Positions 25,618-35,386 are shown, numbered from the stretch's first letter. The stretch is DNA of 64,000 nt from Croceimicrobium sp963974215 (GCA_963974215.1 CAXBBL010000012.1:1-64000); one strand, 5' to 3'. Numbers and translations are program-made. The notes: generated from the sequence alone by a model not told the origin.

Positions 25618-26670
25618 ATGAAAGACAATCGCCCAACAACTTCAGAATACCACAATTGGATAAAGTCCCTTAAAAGCACTATTCGTTCTGCTAAAAACAA
25701 GGTTGCCTTAACCATTAATTATCAATTGATTGAGCTATACTGGCATTTAGGAAAGGAAATCACTTCAAAGGTTGAGTCAGCCAAATGGGGTTCAGGTGTT
25801 ATCAATCACATTGCCATTGATTTAAAACACGAGTTCCCTGATATGAAAGGGTTTTCAAGACGAAATCTTTACGCAATTAAACAATGGTATTCGTTTTACA
25901 GATCAGAATTTGAATTTGTGCCACAGCCCGTGGCACAATTACCATGGGGGCATAATAGATTAATTATATCCAAAACTAAAGACATCGAAGAGGCCTTATT
26001 CTATTGTCAAGAAAGTTTCAATAACTCTTGGAACAGAGACACATTAGAAGCCCAAATAGATTCTAATCTAAGATATAGAATAGGCAGCAAGTCCAATAAC
26101 TTTGACCACACTTTACCTAGAATTCAATCAAAGAATGCTCAACACGCACTTAAAGACCCTTATAATTTTGATTTCCTAGGACTTGAAGAAGACGCCCTAG
26201 AAAGAGAGCTGGAAAATGAAATAACTAAAAATATCACTGACTTCCTTCTGGAACTTGGTAAAGGATTTGCTTTCCTTGGCAGGCAATATAAGATTGAAAT
26301 AAGTGAAAATGACTATTTCATTGACCTACTTTTTTATCACCTTGAATTAAGATGTTATGTTGTTGTTGAGCTCAAGTCGGGTAGATTTAAACCTGAATAC
26401 GCAGGTAAGCTTAACTTCTACTTATCTGCCGTTGACACCCAGCTAAAGAAGGACTCCGATAACCAAACCATTGGAATTTTACTTTGTAAGAAAAAAGATA
26501 AAATTGAAGCTGAGTATGCCCTGAGAGACATCAGTAAACCTATGGGAATTAGTGAATATAAATTGTCTGAGGCAATTCCTGAGAATCTAAAAACAAACTT
26601 GCCATCAATTGAAGAGTTGGAAAATGACCTTGAAGAAAAAATAAATGGTGGCAATAAAAAGCAAAGGTAA
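25618..26670 (+). CDS. DUF1016 / YhcG-type PD-(D/E)XK nuclease-domain protein
   Basis: A 350-residue protein with the two DUF1016 parts. The N-terminal helical domain (WIKSLKSTIRSAKNKVALTINYQLIELYWHLGKEI and FSRRNLYAIKQWY) is probably DNA-binding. The C-terminal PD-(D/E)XK nuclease domain carries the Asp in YFIDLLFYH and the ExK pair in VVVELKSG, followed by the helix GKLNFYLSAVD. Such proteins are common on mobile elements and near restriction or defence loci. The coding region is more AT-rich than its neighbours and lies exactly between two 20-bp direct repeats. I infer a recently mobilised unit. A TACCTTTG box at 25605-25612 ends only five bases before the ATG, so a very short leader is possible. 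Confidence 0.92.
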   Translation: MKDNRPTTSEYHNWIKSLKSTIRSAKNKVALTINYQLIELYWHLGKEITSKVESAKWGSGVINHIAIDLKHEFPDMKGFSRRNLYAIKQWYSFYRSEFEFVPQPVAQLPWGHNRLIISKTKDIEEALFYCQESFNNSWNRDTLEAQIDSNLRYRIGSKSNNFDHTLPRIQSKNAQHALKDPYNFDFLGLEEDALERELENEITKNITDFLLELGKGFAFLGRQYKIEISENDYFIDLLFYHLELRCYVVVELKSGRFKPEYAGKLNFYLSAVDTQLKKDSDNQTIGILLCKKKDKIEAEYALRDISKPMGISEYKLSEAIPENLKTNLPSIEELENDLEEKINGGNKKQR

Positions 26671-26768
26671 GGTAGCTAATTTCTATGTCACATTAGGCAC
26701 ACGTCTAGTAATTAAATTCTCGAGCTATGACTTCATCTGGCAAACTCAGCTTAGCGTTTATTCAAACC

Positions 26769-26788
26769 GATGGCAGATGAACAAAATC
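26769..26788 (+). repeat. 20-bp direct repeat, right copy
   Basis: Exact second copy of GATGGCAGATGAACAAAATC, 1196 bp from the first, 99 bp after the DUF1016 stop. Both copies include an ATG followed by the same five codons (Ala-Asp-Glu-Gln-Asn), but the frames end after 14 and 13 codons, so they are unlikely to be genes. Confidence 0.9.
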
Positions 26789-26865
26789 TTTCCCAATTCT
26801 TTTCTAAGTAAAGTGAATTAATGTAGATTGACCGCCTTTCAAAAAATGAATCTAAAAGATACAAA

Positions 26866-28701
26866 ATGCTCCATTATATAAAAGATGTTTTAGCCAATAT
26901 GCCCGAAAGTTGGCTGCGTTTAACTACGCATCGACTAGATATTTACAATGAAGAATTAGCGAAAACAGAATTCACGGCCGAATTTGAAAAGCTTTACAAC
27001 AACTCTAATGCGAGCGCATCTGCCTTGAGCGCACTGCCTACGGCCTACGATTATATTCGCCTCGGCCATCCGCTTTCTTGCGTACTCGAATGGGCTTTGG
27101 CCAACATCCAAAATTTGGAAGCGCAAAATGTAATTAGCTTTTCCTCCCGCACGGCGCCTATTCTTGCGGTGTTGCGAAAAAACTCTTTAGAAAACAGGAA
27201 AACTCGCATTCTCTTTCGCGGCGAATTACCTGACTTATTTGATGCCGACACCCTCAAACGCGTATATGATTATCAGTTTGATGTAGAGTCGGTTGATTCT
27301 ATTGCGAACCTATCTCCCTACCAGGGAAGCACAATTTTAATAGGTGAAGAAAATGAGATGGCTAAAACCGAGTTTATGGCCAATATTGACTTCTATGTAA
27401 ATATATACTCACAATGGGGTAGTATTTTGCTGATTAGCCCTGAGAATAGTGATTACGTTTCTGACATTCAGCACGTACGGAGACGCGAAACCATTGCCAT
27501 GACTCCCGCCAATTGCCATGCCGCTTTGCAAAGTTTGGTGGGCCAGCAAGTCTTGGAACAGGCCAGTGATTTCGCCGCCGATAAAGCCTTGGTTTTAGAA
27601 ACACTCAAAAATATTACGCAGGCACCTACTAAAGCTCTATTGGCTTCTTCGGGCTTATCCATGCAATATGCCATTATGATGGGATTGGTAGATTATGCCC
27701 AAGAAGTACACGCTGGTAAAGCGATAAAATTCATTGTTCCTCCTAATTGTTATGGCGGCACTAACGATCAAGCGCGACGCGTGGCAGCTTGCCTAGACAA
27801 TGTGGAAGTAGTGGATTTACCCGTTGACGGTGACAATGACATGGTGCAGAGTGTGGATACGGTTTTAAGTCGCTTAGCGCAAGAAGATGCCGTACCTTAT
27901 ATTATTGCGGAAATCCCCACCAATCCTCGCGTAGAAGTGCCCCACTTAGATAAATTGAAAGCTGTATTGAGCAGTCCTCGCAAAACCATTGAGGGCGAAA
28001 TCGCCATTGCACCCGTCTTTATCTTAGATCAAACTTTCTGTCCCAATGTACATTTTTTGGGAAAAAAGGATGTGCTTTCGAATATTAAAGGCCTTTCCTA
28101 TGCGAGTGGATCAAAATTCCCGAGTGGCGGAGAATGTACCGCAGGTTACTGCTTAGGTAACGAAAAAGCAGCTGTTTTAATGGGCAAAATTGAGAAGCAC
28201 TTGCAGCTTTGCGATAATGAAGCAACACCTTTGCAAACGCAAATCTTAGCCAAGCAATTACCCTCAATGAATCAGCGCATTGCCGACGCTTATGTAAATA
28301 CTCGTGATTTTGTAAATTTTATTCAAGACACTTTACCTAGTGCGAAAATCAATTTTGTTTCGGAAGAATTGGCGCAGCGCGGATTTACCCCTTCGGTATT
28401 TTCCCTCGATTTACCGACCCAAGGAAATACCGATGCCGAGCGAGAAGCGCATAAAAGAGAATTAAACCTCCGCCTCATCAATGCCATGATTAATGAAATC
28501 CCCAAGGAAAGTAAATATTGCGTAAGCTATGGACAGTTAAAGGGGTTGTATTGGACTATCCCCGCAACTTCTACCCAAGGAACGACGAAAGAGGGCGATA
28601 AAGATTATATAGTTCGCGCTTCACTTTCTCCTAAATTGGATATGGAAAAACATAAAGAAGTGTTTCGGGAATTTGTAGAAACCTTAAGAACAAATAAATA
28701 A
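26866..28701 (+). CDS. large PLP-dependent enzyme of the Cys/Met metabolism fold
   Basis: A 611-residue protein. The first 250 residues are an additional domain containing ISFSSRTAPILAVLRKNSLENRKTRILFRGELPDLFD. The second half resembles fold-type I transsulfuration enzymes: a substrate segment with PPNCYGGTNDQARRV, IIAEIPTNPRVEVPHLDKL around the PLP-phosphate region, and the probable Schiff-base lysine in YASGSKFPSGGECTAGY. Cystathionine gamma-synthases and related lyases use this fold, but the N-terminal extension and the size (usual 380-400) make the exact reaction uncertain. It stands alone behind the DUF1016 unit. A decayed piece of a paralogue lies about 3.9 kb downstream. Confidence 0.8.
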   Translation: MLHYIKDVLANMPESWLRLTTHRLDIYNEELAKTEFTAEFEKLYNNSNASASALSALPTAYDYIRLGHPLSCVLEWALANIQNLEAQNVISFSSRTAPILAVLRKNSLENRKTRILFRGELPDLFDADTLKRVYDYQFDVESVDSIANLSPYQGSTILIGEENEMAKTEFMANIDFYVNIYSQWGSILLISPENSDYVSDIQHVRRRETIAMTPANCHAALQSLVGQQVLEQASDFAADKALVLETLKNITQAPTKALLASSGLSMQYAIMMGLVDYAQEVHAGKAIKFIVPPNCYGGTNDQARRVAACLDNVEVVDLPVDGDNDMVQSVDTVLSRLAQEDAVPYIIAEIPTNPRVEVPHLDKLKAVLSSPRKTIEGEIAIAPVFILDQTFCPNVHFLGKKDVLSNIKGLSYASGSKFPSGGECTAGYCLGNEKAAVLMGKIEKHLQLCDNEATPLQTQILAKQLPSMNQRIADAYVNTRDFVNFIQDTLPSAKINFVSEELAQRGFTPSVFSLDLPTQGNTDAEREAHKRELNLRLINAMINEIPKESKYCVSYGQLKGLYWTIPATSTQGTTKEGDKDYIVRASLSPKLDMEKHKEVFREFVETLRTNK

Positions 28702-28705
28702 AAGC

Positions 28706-28737
28706 AAGGGAAAGGTTATTAAAATAGTCTTTCCCTT
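28706..28737 (+). terminator. terminator of the PLP enzyme gene
   Basis: AAGGGAAAG (28706-28714) pairs with CTTTCCCTT (28729-28737), a 9-bp stem with a 14-base loop starting four bases after the stop, followed by ACTTTACT. The U-tract is weak. The remaining 240 bp to the next gene hold nothing recognised. Confidence 0.6.
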
Positions 28738-28975
28738 ACTTTACTAATTCCACTAGAAAGCTTGTTTTGACTGGATTTGAAGAAAAGCAGCACCTTGATA
28801 GATACATCGCAAATAAAATCAATGACTTTTAAGTTTAAACTGATGTATTTCCATTTAATACTTTTCCCAAGTTAAGGCAGAAAACTTATCTTTAAACCTC
28901 CAGATCACTTCAATAATAACAGGTTTTTAAATAATTTACAATAAAATTTCTGTAGATTATTCCTATTTTGGCGGT

Positions 28976-31900
28976 ATGAAAATGCGGCTAATTTTTTTGG
29001 CTTTTATAATTTTTCAACTGCTAGCTCTGACCAGGCTTCAGGCCCAGGAAAATCCCACTAAAAATGCACAAAAGGCTTTAGCTGACTTAGCAAGACAGTA
29101 CGAGGACCGTTGGCAATCGGATTCGCTGTGGGCAGTAGAAAATGGTTGGCCCTTACAAAGTGGAGAAGCCACCTTTACTGGCAGGCTCGGGCAGCTGCCC
29201 CTTTATGAAACCCAGAGCACACGCACTGAAATAGAATATTATTACGGGCAAGAGTTATGGGCACAGCCTTACCTATTGCGAGGTAAGGGACAAACTATTG
29301 GTCAGTGGGAAAGCCCAAGCGGCAATAATTCCGCACCCGATATTAACAATATCAATCTCAACCCAGCCAATATAACTTTACAAAACGTTTCAGGAAATAG
29401 TAGTCATGCTACACAGATTGCCCTGCGAATGGTTGGAACAGCTCAGGGCGATTCCAGCATGGGACTGGGTTTAGCACCAGAAGCCCAATTAGAAATATGG
29501 AGCAGTGTGAATGTAGAAAGTACCCTTGCCGCAGAAGCGAGTAAATACTATGTTTCCAACCACTCTTATGCGAGCATTAGGGGCTGGATTATCCCCATAA
29601 GCATTACGCTTAATTCCCAAACAGAAAATGTCAATTGGTTTACTGAGGCAAATGTGGATCGCCAAGAAGACTATGGCTTTGGCCGTTATGAGGCGCGCGA
29701 CAAGGCTTGGGATGAAATTGCCTACTATGCTCCTTATCATAATATTGTTTTAGCCGCTAGTAATGAACGAGGACAGTCTAGCTCTGCCGATACGGTAGTT
29801 AGCTTTTTTTACGATGCGACTATTCCAGGCAGCTACCGTTTTGAAAAGTATGCAAACCCTTGGCCCGAAGCCGATGGTGGAAGCGATGGCTATGACTGCT
29901 TGCCGCCGGGTACCTTAAGTAAAAATGCTTGGGTTATTGGTGCTGTAGATGCTGGCTCTCTGCCCTACCAAGATGTGACAAATGAAAATATTAATAGCAA
30001 TTCTGCTTTTGGCCCTACCGATGATGGCCGTATCAAACCCGATTTTGTAGCCCCTGGCGGATTTACTTCTTATGCGGCACCACAAGTAAGTGCTAGCCTT
30101 GCCTTACTGCAGGAATTGGCGCAAAAAAAATTGGGTTATGCCTTACGAAGTGCCTCGTTAAAGGCTCTAATGATGCATAGCGCTTACGATTTTGCCCCAT
30201 CAGGTCCCGACTATCGCAGCGGCTGGGGCCTAATAAACCCTGGTGGTGCTGCCGCTATAATTGATGCACAAGAAGCTGATACTCGTTTTTACGAACAAAC
30301 TCTAGAACCAAATTCCACCCAAGTCTATTACCTCTATCTCGATAGTATTCGCGATTTAAAAGCAAGCATCGCTTGGACCGATCCGCCCGCTACACCCTTA
30401 GGTAGAGATTACGATAGCGGCGATTTAAACAATAGTCAGCCCTTACTTATCAATGATCTAAATATTCGTTTAACCCGACTGGCAGATCAACAAAGTTACT
30501 TGCCCTTCATTTTGAACCCGCAGCAGCCAGCTCTTGGTGCTCAAACAGGCAATAATGTCCTCGATAATGCTGAGCAAATTCAACTGGAACAGGCTAGTAC
30601 TGGCTGGTATGCTCTTAGCGTAAGCGCCCAAGGGAATTTAGTAGATGCCCAAGGCAATACCGCCGCGCAAAATTATAGCTTGGTCATTTCTGGCTTCTCT
30701 CGTTTTTATTGCGTTTCCGAAAAGGGCTACAGTGCGCATTGGGACGGACAGCTATGGATTCCTGCCAGTCCAGCTAATGGAGCGAAAGTTCGCATTAGTG
30801 GTAATTATACCCTGAGCGGAGATCATTACTTTGGACAATTGCATGCAGACCCGGGTAGCCAAATTAATTTACAAGGTCATGATTTACATCTAGCGGGAGA
30901 CTTAATTAGTCCTGACTTAAACCTTAGCGGAGGCAAACTACACTTCGACGGAGCTTTAAAACAAAAGCTTTGCGGCAGCTGTAAAGCTGAGCAGGTATAC
31001 CTTAACAATACTGCGGGCTTAGACATTTCTTCTGAAAATTCTCGCATGGAAATTAAGGACCACCTCTTTCTACAAAGTGGCTCTTTGACGACTGCCAATG
31101 CCTTGTACTTAATCGGTGGTGCTGGCCCAAATAATTATGCCCAAATTCACTATGAAAGCGGAGGGAGCTGGCAAGGATATATTCACTTTAGCCTCTATCT
31201 TCCCGCCAGTAGTACCTCGGGTTGGCGTAGCTTAGGCAGTCCCGTTAACACAAGCTTAGGTCCTTTTTTAAAGTCATTAGACAATTTTGCCTTATCCCCA
31301 AATGGCTCCGTTTTCCAATGGAATGCGCGCCGCAGTCGCTGGGAAGTACCGGCTGACACTACTGTTCCTTTTAATGCCTTGAATCCGTATTGGATTTATT
31401 TAGGAGAAAACGAAAACACGCGTTTCAACACCTTTCCTTTTTCCTTAGAGCTAAGTGGCGAAACCCCCACCTCTATTCAGCAAAATTTAGGTTTTCACGA
31501 TGGCAGCGGGGGGCAGTTTGTAAGCGGTAGTATAGATTCAGCTGGCTGGAACCTGTTAAGCAATCCCTTCCCCGAAAACCTGAACTGGTCGACCATCAAG
31601 CAACATGCTGATTTTAGCCGCACTATCGCTCCCCTGCACGGCAGTTATTATGTTTGGGATCCGCAAGCGGGAAAATACCTCAGTCACAACGGATTAGTGG
31701 GCGACAGTGAATTGGGAGGCAGTATTGCTCCCATGCAGGCCTTTTTTGTAAAACTGAACCAAGCGGCTGATAGCGCTTGTACCGCATTTAACTTTAACCG
31801 TAGCCATCGTCATCTTAGCCCTGCGAACTTTCGTAAAAAGGTTCTACCTCATTGGCAATTAGATTGGAGATTTAGCGATTCTAGTCAAGCTGATCGTTGC

Positions 31901-32530
31901 TATATCGCCTTTAGTTCCCAATCAAGTGCTGCTTTTGACACTTATCTTGATGCCTACAAATTAATGGGGGATCCAGTTACTGGACCGCGAATTTATAGTT
32001 TACCTCCACAAGGCAAAGATGCCCCAGCCTTGGGCATTCAGTGCTTACCTTGGCTGCAAGAAGGTGAAAAAATTGCCTTGGCTTTAAAAGCACCCTCCCC
32101 TGGCCCTTGCAGTATAAAAGCAAGCGCCATTCAAATAAACCAAGCTGAGCCATGGTATTTAATTGATCGTAAGCTAGGCAAGCTTCACGCTCTTAGGGAG
32201 AAAAGCTATCACTTTTATTACGAGGTAAATGATGCCGCGGAACGCTTTTGGCTTTGGCGCGCGCCCTCTAATTTTCATGCACTAGATTCCGCGGCAGAGA
32301 ACCCACTTCTGTGGTATTATAAAGAAGGATTTTTACACTTAAAACTAGCCCGCTGGCAAGAAAATCTTCAGCTAAGCCTAGTAAATAGTGCGGGGCAAAA
32401 ACTATGGAAACAAGAAAAACAAAGCGGGGTAGAGTGGCGCATTGACCTGAATCTATCGAAAGGAGTTTATTACTTACTCCTAGAATCGCCTAATTGGACT
32501 CATCGCGAAACGCTTTATCTTGGCGATTAA
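28976..32530 (+). CDS. secreted T9SS subtilisin-like (S8) protease with altered catalytic Asp
   Basis: An 1184-residue exported protein: signal peptide (residues 1-24), S8 domain about 90-440, beta-rich accessory domains, and a C-terminal sorting-like domain (FHLKLAR-type strand, NSAGQKLWKQ, KGVYYLLLES). His144 in SSHATQIA and Ser365 in FTSYAAPQVSA match the subtilase His and Ser blocks, and the oxyanion Asn lies in LAASNERG. The strand that should carry the catalytic Asp reads GQTIGQWESPSG, giving Glu112 instead of Asp. Activity may be weak, altered or lost. Relatives in marine Bacteroidota degrade external protein. It is a single gene, followed by a pseudogene remnant. Confidence 0.85.
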   Translation: MKMRLIFLAFIIFQLLALTRLQAQENPTKNAQKALADLARQYEDRWQSDSLWAVENGWPLQSGEATFTGRLGQLPLYETQSTRTEIEYYYGQELWAQPYLLRGKGQTIGQWESPSGNNSAPDINNINLNPANITLQNVSGNSSHATQIALRMVGTAQGDSSMGLGLAPEAQLEIWSSVNVESTLAAEASKYYVSNHSYASIRGWIIPISITLNSQTENVNWFTEANVDRQEDYGFGRYEARDKAWDEIAYYAPYHNIVLAASNERGQSSSADTVVSFFYDATIPGSYRFEKYANPWPEADGGSDGYDCLPPGTLSKNAWVIGAVDAGSLPYQDVTNENINSNSAFGPTDDGRIKPDFVAPGGFTSYAAPQVSASLALLQELAQKKLGYALRSASLKALMMHSAYDFAPSGPDYRSGWGLINPGGAAAIIDAQEADTRFYEQTLEPNSTQVYYLYLDSIRDLKASIAWTDPPATPLGRDYDSGDLNNSQPLLINDLNIRLTRLADQQSYLPFILNPQQPALGAQTGNNVLDNAEQIQLEQASTGWYALSVSAQGNLVDAQGNTAAQNYSLVISGFSRFYCVSEKGYSAHWDGQLWIPASPANGAKVRISGNYTLSGDHYFGQLHADPGSQINLQGHDLHLAGDLISPDLNLSGGKLHFDGALKQKLCGSCKAEQVYLNNTAGLDISSENSRMEIKDHLFLQSGSLTTANALYLIGGAGPNNYAQIHYESGGSWQGYIHFSLYLPASSTSGWRSLGSPVNTSLGPFLKSLDNFALSPNGSVFQWNARRSRWEVPADTTVPFNALNPYWIYLGENENTRFNTFPFSLELSGETPTSIQQNLGFHDGSGGQFVSGSIDSAGWNLLSNPFPENLNWSTIKQHADFSRTIAPLHGSYYVWDPQAGKYLSHNGLVGDSELGGSIAPMQAFFVKLNQAADSACTAFNFNRSHRHLSPANFRKKVLPHWQLDWRFSDSSQADRCYIAFSSQSSAAFDTYLDAYKLMGDPVTGPRIYSLPPQGKDAPALGIQCLPWLQEGEKIALALKAPSPGPCSIKASAIQINQAEPWYLIDRKLGKLHALREKSYHFYYEVNDAAERFWLWRAPSNFHALDSAAENPLLWYYKEGFLHLKLARWQENLQLSLVNSAGQKLWKQEKQSGVEWRIDLNLSKGVYYLLLESPNWTHRETLYLGD

Positions 32531-32578
32531 CAGCTGAGCCGAGTGGATCAATTAGCTGACTGTTCGGAAGTACATAAA

Positions 32579-32656
32579 GCGAGAACATCTCTTTCCCCTT
32601 ATCTAGATATGGTAAAGCACAAACAAGTGTTTAGGGGATTTTTAGCCTGTCTTTAA
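32579..32656 (+). pseudogene. remnant of the C-terminus of a PLP-enzyme paralogue
   Basis: Twenty-five codons and a TAA translate to ARTSLSPYLDMVKHKQVF and a short tail. They match the C-terminal VRASLSPKLDMEKHKEVF of the intact 26866-28701 enzyme at 14 of 18 aligned positions. At DNA level 42 of 54 bases agree, with many differences at synonymous sites. No start or upstream domain remains between this piece and the S8 gene. It is therefore the tail of an older duplicate that was deleted or overwritten. Confidence 0.75.
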
Positions 32657-32683
32657 TAATCTGAATTCGATTAAGAATTTGCC

Positions 32684-33895
32684 TCACTTTTTCAATGGAA
32701 CACGCTTCCAAAGCTCTGGCGGTTCTTGTTTTGGGTAGGTGCTTTGACTATGAGCTACTTGATTCATTTGCTCTATCAGTTCTTTGATGTGCAAGGACAA
32801 GCCATTCAAGGTTTCATTCATATGGCGTTCGGGATGAGACCAAGAACGACCATATTCCAGCCAATACTCTTCCACTGCTTGATTGTAAGCTAGGCTCAAT
32901 TCATTAACATTTAAATTCTCTTTGGCCCCTTCTTTAAACCTTATAACCACAACCCCTTCTTTAAAATCTCCAAAGCTCTGAATGAGCTCTGCATCGGGCC
33001 AGCGCAGTTGAAGTGATGCATGCTTCGCGTCGTAAACCGCGGTGTAAATAGTACCAAAGCCCCTACGGTATTTACGGTTAAAAAGGGGTGGCTTTAGAAA
33101 GGCCTGGGTTATTTCTTCCGTACTATAATCTTCTTCAGCAAGCATCTCGAGTAAGTACAATTCACGTTCAATTGTCTTGGTGAAGCTAGCATGCTCGGGC
33201 CAGTCTACTTTCCCCTGATGGTTGGTTGAAGCGCTGTAATTAGTGATAATAGGATCTGAATCTGGAGAAACCTGCACAAGCTTATGCTCCCCTTCACTAT
33301 TCATCAGCATGATGTTGTAGCTCATGTGCGAAGGAATTCGCAACAGAGCTTCTATTGCTTCATCTAAGCTGGTGCAAAACTCTAAAACGTAGCGGAGAAT
33401 AAAGGGAATTCCAAAGCCCTCACCTACCACTTTTCTCCCACCAAAGGTGAGGGAAACCACCAGTCCATTTTCGTTTAGTCCATCTACTACCCCAATAAGA
33501 GAATCGCCCATAGCCATTACTTCTTTGCCATGCCAAGCCGAATGCAGGAGTGTACCCTCGCTCAGTTTAGGAGCAAAGTCGTAGTTGCGCACCAATTGCG
33601 CCTCTTTTTCATTAACTACCTGGGCGCAACCGCTCATATAAGGCGGCGGACAGTAGCCTGAAAGAAAACGATGCGCCACCTCATCGTGACCAGCTAGCTC
33701 GCATAAGTGCAAGTAAGTCGGATAAAATTCGGGCATATATTCTTTCAAGCGAGCAACACAGGTTTCTAAATTTGGGCTATCTGGCCCAGATTTATTTAAA
33801 TACCAAGAACGATAACTAGGCCAATGCTTGTAAAAAAGCCCTTGCCATTTTGTCCCAGCTTCCCTCTCAGAAATGGAATGAAGTTCGAGTTTCAT
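32684..33895 (-). CDS. C45-family autoproteolytic acyltransferase/amidase
   Basis: A 403-residue Ntn-hydrolase of the C45 peptidase group, typified by isopenicillin N acyltransferase. Autocleavage should expose Cys90 in MSGCAQVV; the following RNYDFAP and GDSLIGVVDGLNENGLVVSL are the characteristic core strands. Such enzymes make or break amide bonds between an acyl group and an amine. It is the last gene of a seven-gene minus-strand operon and starts 38 bp after the semialdehyde dehydrogenase stop. There is no signal peptide, so the reaction is cytoplasmic. A role in releasing or forming an acylated amine of the pathway is inference. Confidence 0.88.
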   Translation of the reverse strand: MKLELHSISEREAGTKWQGLFYKHWPSYRSWYLNKSGPDSPNLETCVARLKEYMPEFYPTYLHLCELAGHDEVAHRFLSGYCPPPYMSGCAQVVNEKEAQLVRNYDFAPKLSEGTLLHSAWHGKEVMAMGDSLIGVVDGLNENGLVVSLTFGGRKVVGEGFGIPFILRYVLEFCTSLDEAIEALLRIPSHMSYNIMLMNSEGEHKLVQVSPDSDPIITNYSASTNHQGKVDWPEHASFTKTIERELYLLEMLAEEDYSTEEITQAFLKPPLFNRKYRRGFGTIYTAVYDAKHASLQLRWPDAELIQSFGDFKEGVVVIRFKEGAKENLNVNELSLAYNQAVEEYWLEYGRSWSHPERHMNETLNGLSLHIKELIEQMNQVAHSQSTYPKQEPPELWKRVPLKK

Positions 33896-33933
33896 GTTAC
33901 ATCAATACAATAAGCTAGAGGCATAGAGCCGTC

Positions 33934-35289
33934 TCATTTCAAATAAACGGTTTTACGATTTACAAATTCCATCATGCCATCTTTAGCTAATTCGCGACCA
34001 TAGCCAGACAGCTTGGTTCCCCCGAAAGGCAAACGCGGATCACTCTTTACTAATTCATTAATAAAATAGGCGCCATCACTCACTCTATCGGCCATAGCAA
34101 GTGCTTTATCGGGATTGGAAGTACAAACTGTTAGACCTAAGCCATAACGAGACATTCCCGCCATAGTAAAGGCTTCATCGATATCTTTCGCTTTAATCAT
34201 TGCTGCTAAAGGACCAAAACTCTCCTGATTAAAGGCGGGCATGTCGGGCGTAACATTGGCCAGTACGGTTGGCTCGTGATAACAAGCCTTTTGATTGCCA
34301 CCCATTAAAAGCTCGGCTCCCATTGCGATAGATTTCTGCAATTGACCTTGCAATTGCTCCGCTAAATCTATGCGGGCCAAAGGACCTACCTGAGTAGCTT
34401 CATCCATAGGATCGCCACTTTGCATTTCTTTCAGTCCCTTAATAAACTTCTCTATGAAAGTATCGTAAATCCCTTCCAGCAGAATAAAGCGTTTGGCTGC
34501 AATACAGCTTTGTCCGCAGTTAAGCATTCGGGCTGTTAGGGCCGTTTTCACCGCTGCATCAATATCGGCGTCTTCCCAAACAATAAAGGCATTACTGCCC
34601 CCTAATTCAAGAAGTGATTTTTTTAGATATTTACCTGCCAAGGCCGCTACCGCAGAACCCGCTCCTTCGCTTCCCGTTAAGGTTACAGCGCGCACGATAT
34701 CGTGTTTAATTATCTGCTCACTCGCATCATGATGTACGATTAGATTTTGAAATACGCCTTCTGGAAATCCCGCCTTTTGAAAAACCTCCTCAATCATTTG
34801 CGCACTACCAAATACATTCGGAGCATGCTTTAACAAACCAACGTTACCCGCAGTAAGGGTAGGTGCAGCAAATCGAAAGACCTGCCAAAAAGGAAAGTTC
34901 CAAGGCATCACGGCAAACACGGCACCAATGGGATCGTGGCGAACATAACTTTTTTGAGCTTCAGTTTCGATCACTTCCTCCGCTAAAAATTTAGCAGCAT
35001 TTTCGCCGTAATAATCGCAAACCCATGCACATTTATTCACTTCAGCTCGGGCCTCATTAATCGGCTTACCCATTTCTAGGCTAATCATTTTCGCGTATTC
35101 TTCCACACCCTCACGCAGTACGGTGCCAGCCTTTTTTATAAGCCTGCTGCGCTCTTCCAAGGGCATAGCATGCCAGGCAGGAAAAGCTTTTTGTGCTAAT
35201 TCTAATTTATCATTAAGCTGAGATTCGCTTAGCGATTCATAGAGGCCTACTTCTTTCCCGTTATAAGGATTAATACTTTTAAAGTGCAT
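33934..35289 (-). CDS. succinate/glutarate-semialdehyde-type aldehyde dehydrogenase
   Basis: A 451-residue aldehyde dehydrogenase of the GabD/Sad group. It contains the NAD(P)-binding FAVMPWNFPFWQVFRFAAPTL, the catalytic Glu in LLELGGSNAFIVWEDADID and the catalytic Cys in NCGQSCIAAKRFI. Short-form enzymes of this type oxidise succinate semialdehyde, glutarate semialdehyde or related omega-oxo acids. The nearby class III aminotransferase would generate such a semialdehyde, so the pair completes a GABA- or 5-aminovalerate-type degradation branch. It is the sixth gene of the operon, 97 bp after the ATP-grasp gene. Confidence 0.9.
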   Translation of the reverse strand: MHFKSINPYNGKEVGLYESLSESQLNDKLELAQKAFPAWHAMPLEERSRLIKKAGTVLREGVEEYAKMISLEMGKPINEARAEVNKCAWVCDYYGENAAKFLAEEVIETEAQKSYVRHDPIGAVFAVMPWNFPFWQVFRFAAPTLTAGNVGLLKHAPNVFGSAQMIEEVFQKAGFPEGVFQNLIVHHDASEQIIKHDIVRAVTLTGSEGAGSAVAALAGKYLKKSLLELGGSNAFIVWEDADIDAAVKTALTARMLNCGQSCIAAKRFILLEGIYDTFIEKFIKGLKEMQSGDPMDEATQVGPLARIDLAEQLQGQLQKSIAMGAELLMGGNQKACYHEPTVLANVTPDMPAFNQESFGPLAAMIKAKDIDEAFTMAGMSRYGLGLTVCTSNPDKALAMADRVSDGAYFINELVKSDPRLPFGGTKLSGYGRELAKDGMMEFVNRKTVYLK

Positions 35290-35386
35290 TAATATACTTC
35301 CGTTTAAATGGTTTTCTAATTTCTAATTAACCTTAGAATCAATAGCTTGATCCATTAGGCTCAGGCTTTTTTTTAGTCTCTTCAGA

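Noticed and set aside
25577..25619. Short ORFs beginning Met-Ala-Asp-Glu-Gln-Asn at both 20-bp repeats
   Set aside because: They end after 14 and 13 codons and differ after the repeat; they are a by-product of the repeat.
35353..35385. Hairpin AGTCT/AGACT next to a T8 run
   Set aside because: The T-run precedes the hairpin on the plus strand and becomes an A-run on the minus strand, so it is not a terminator.
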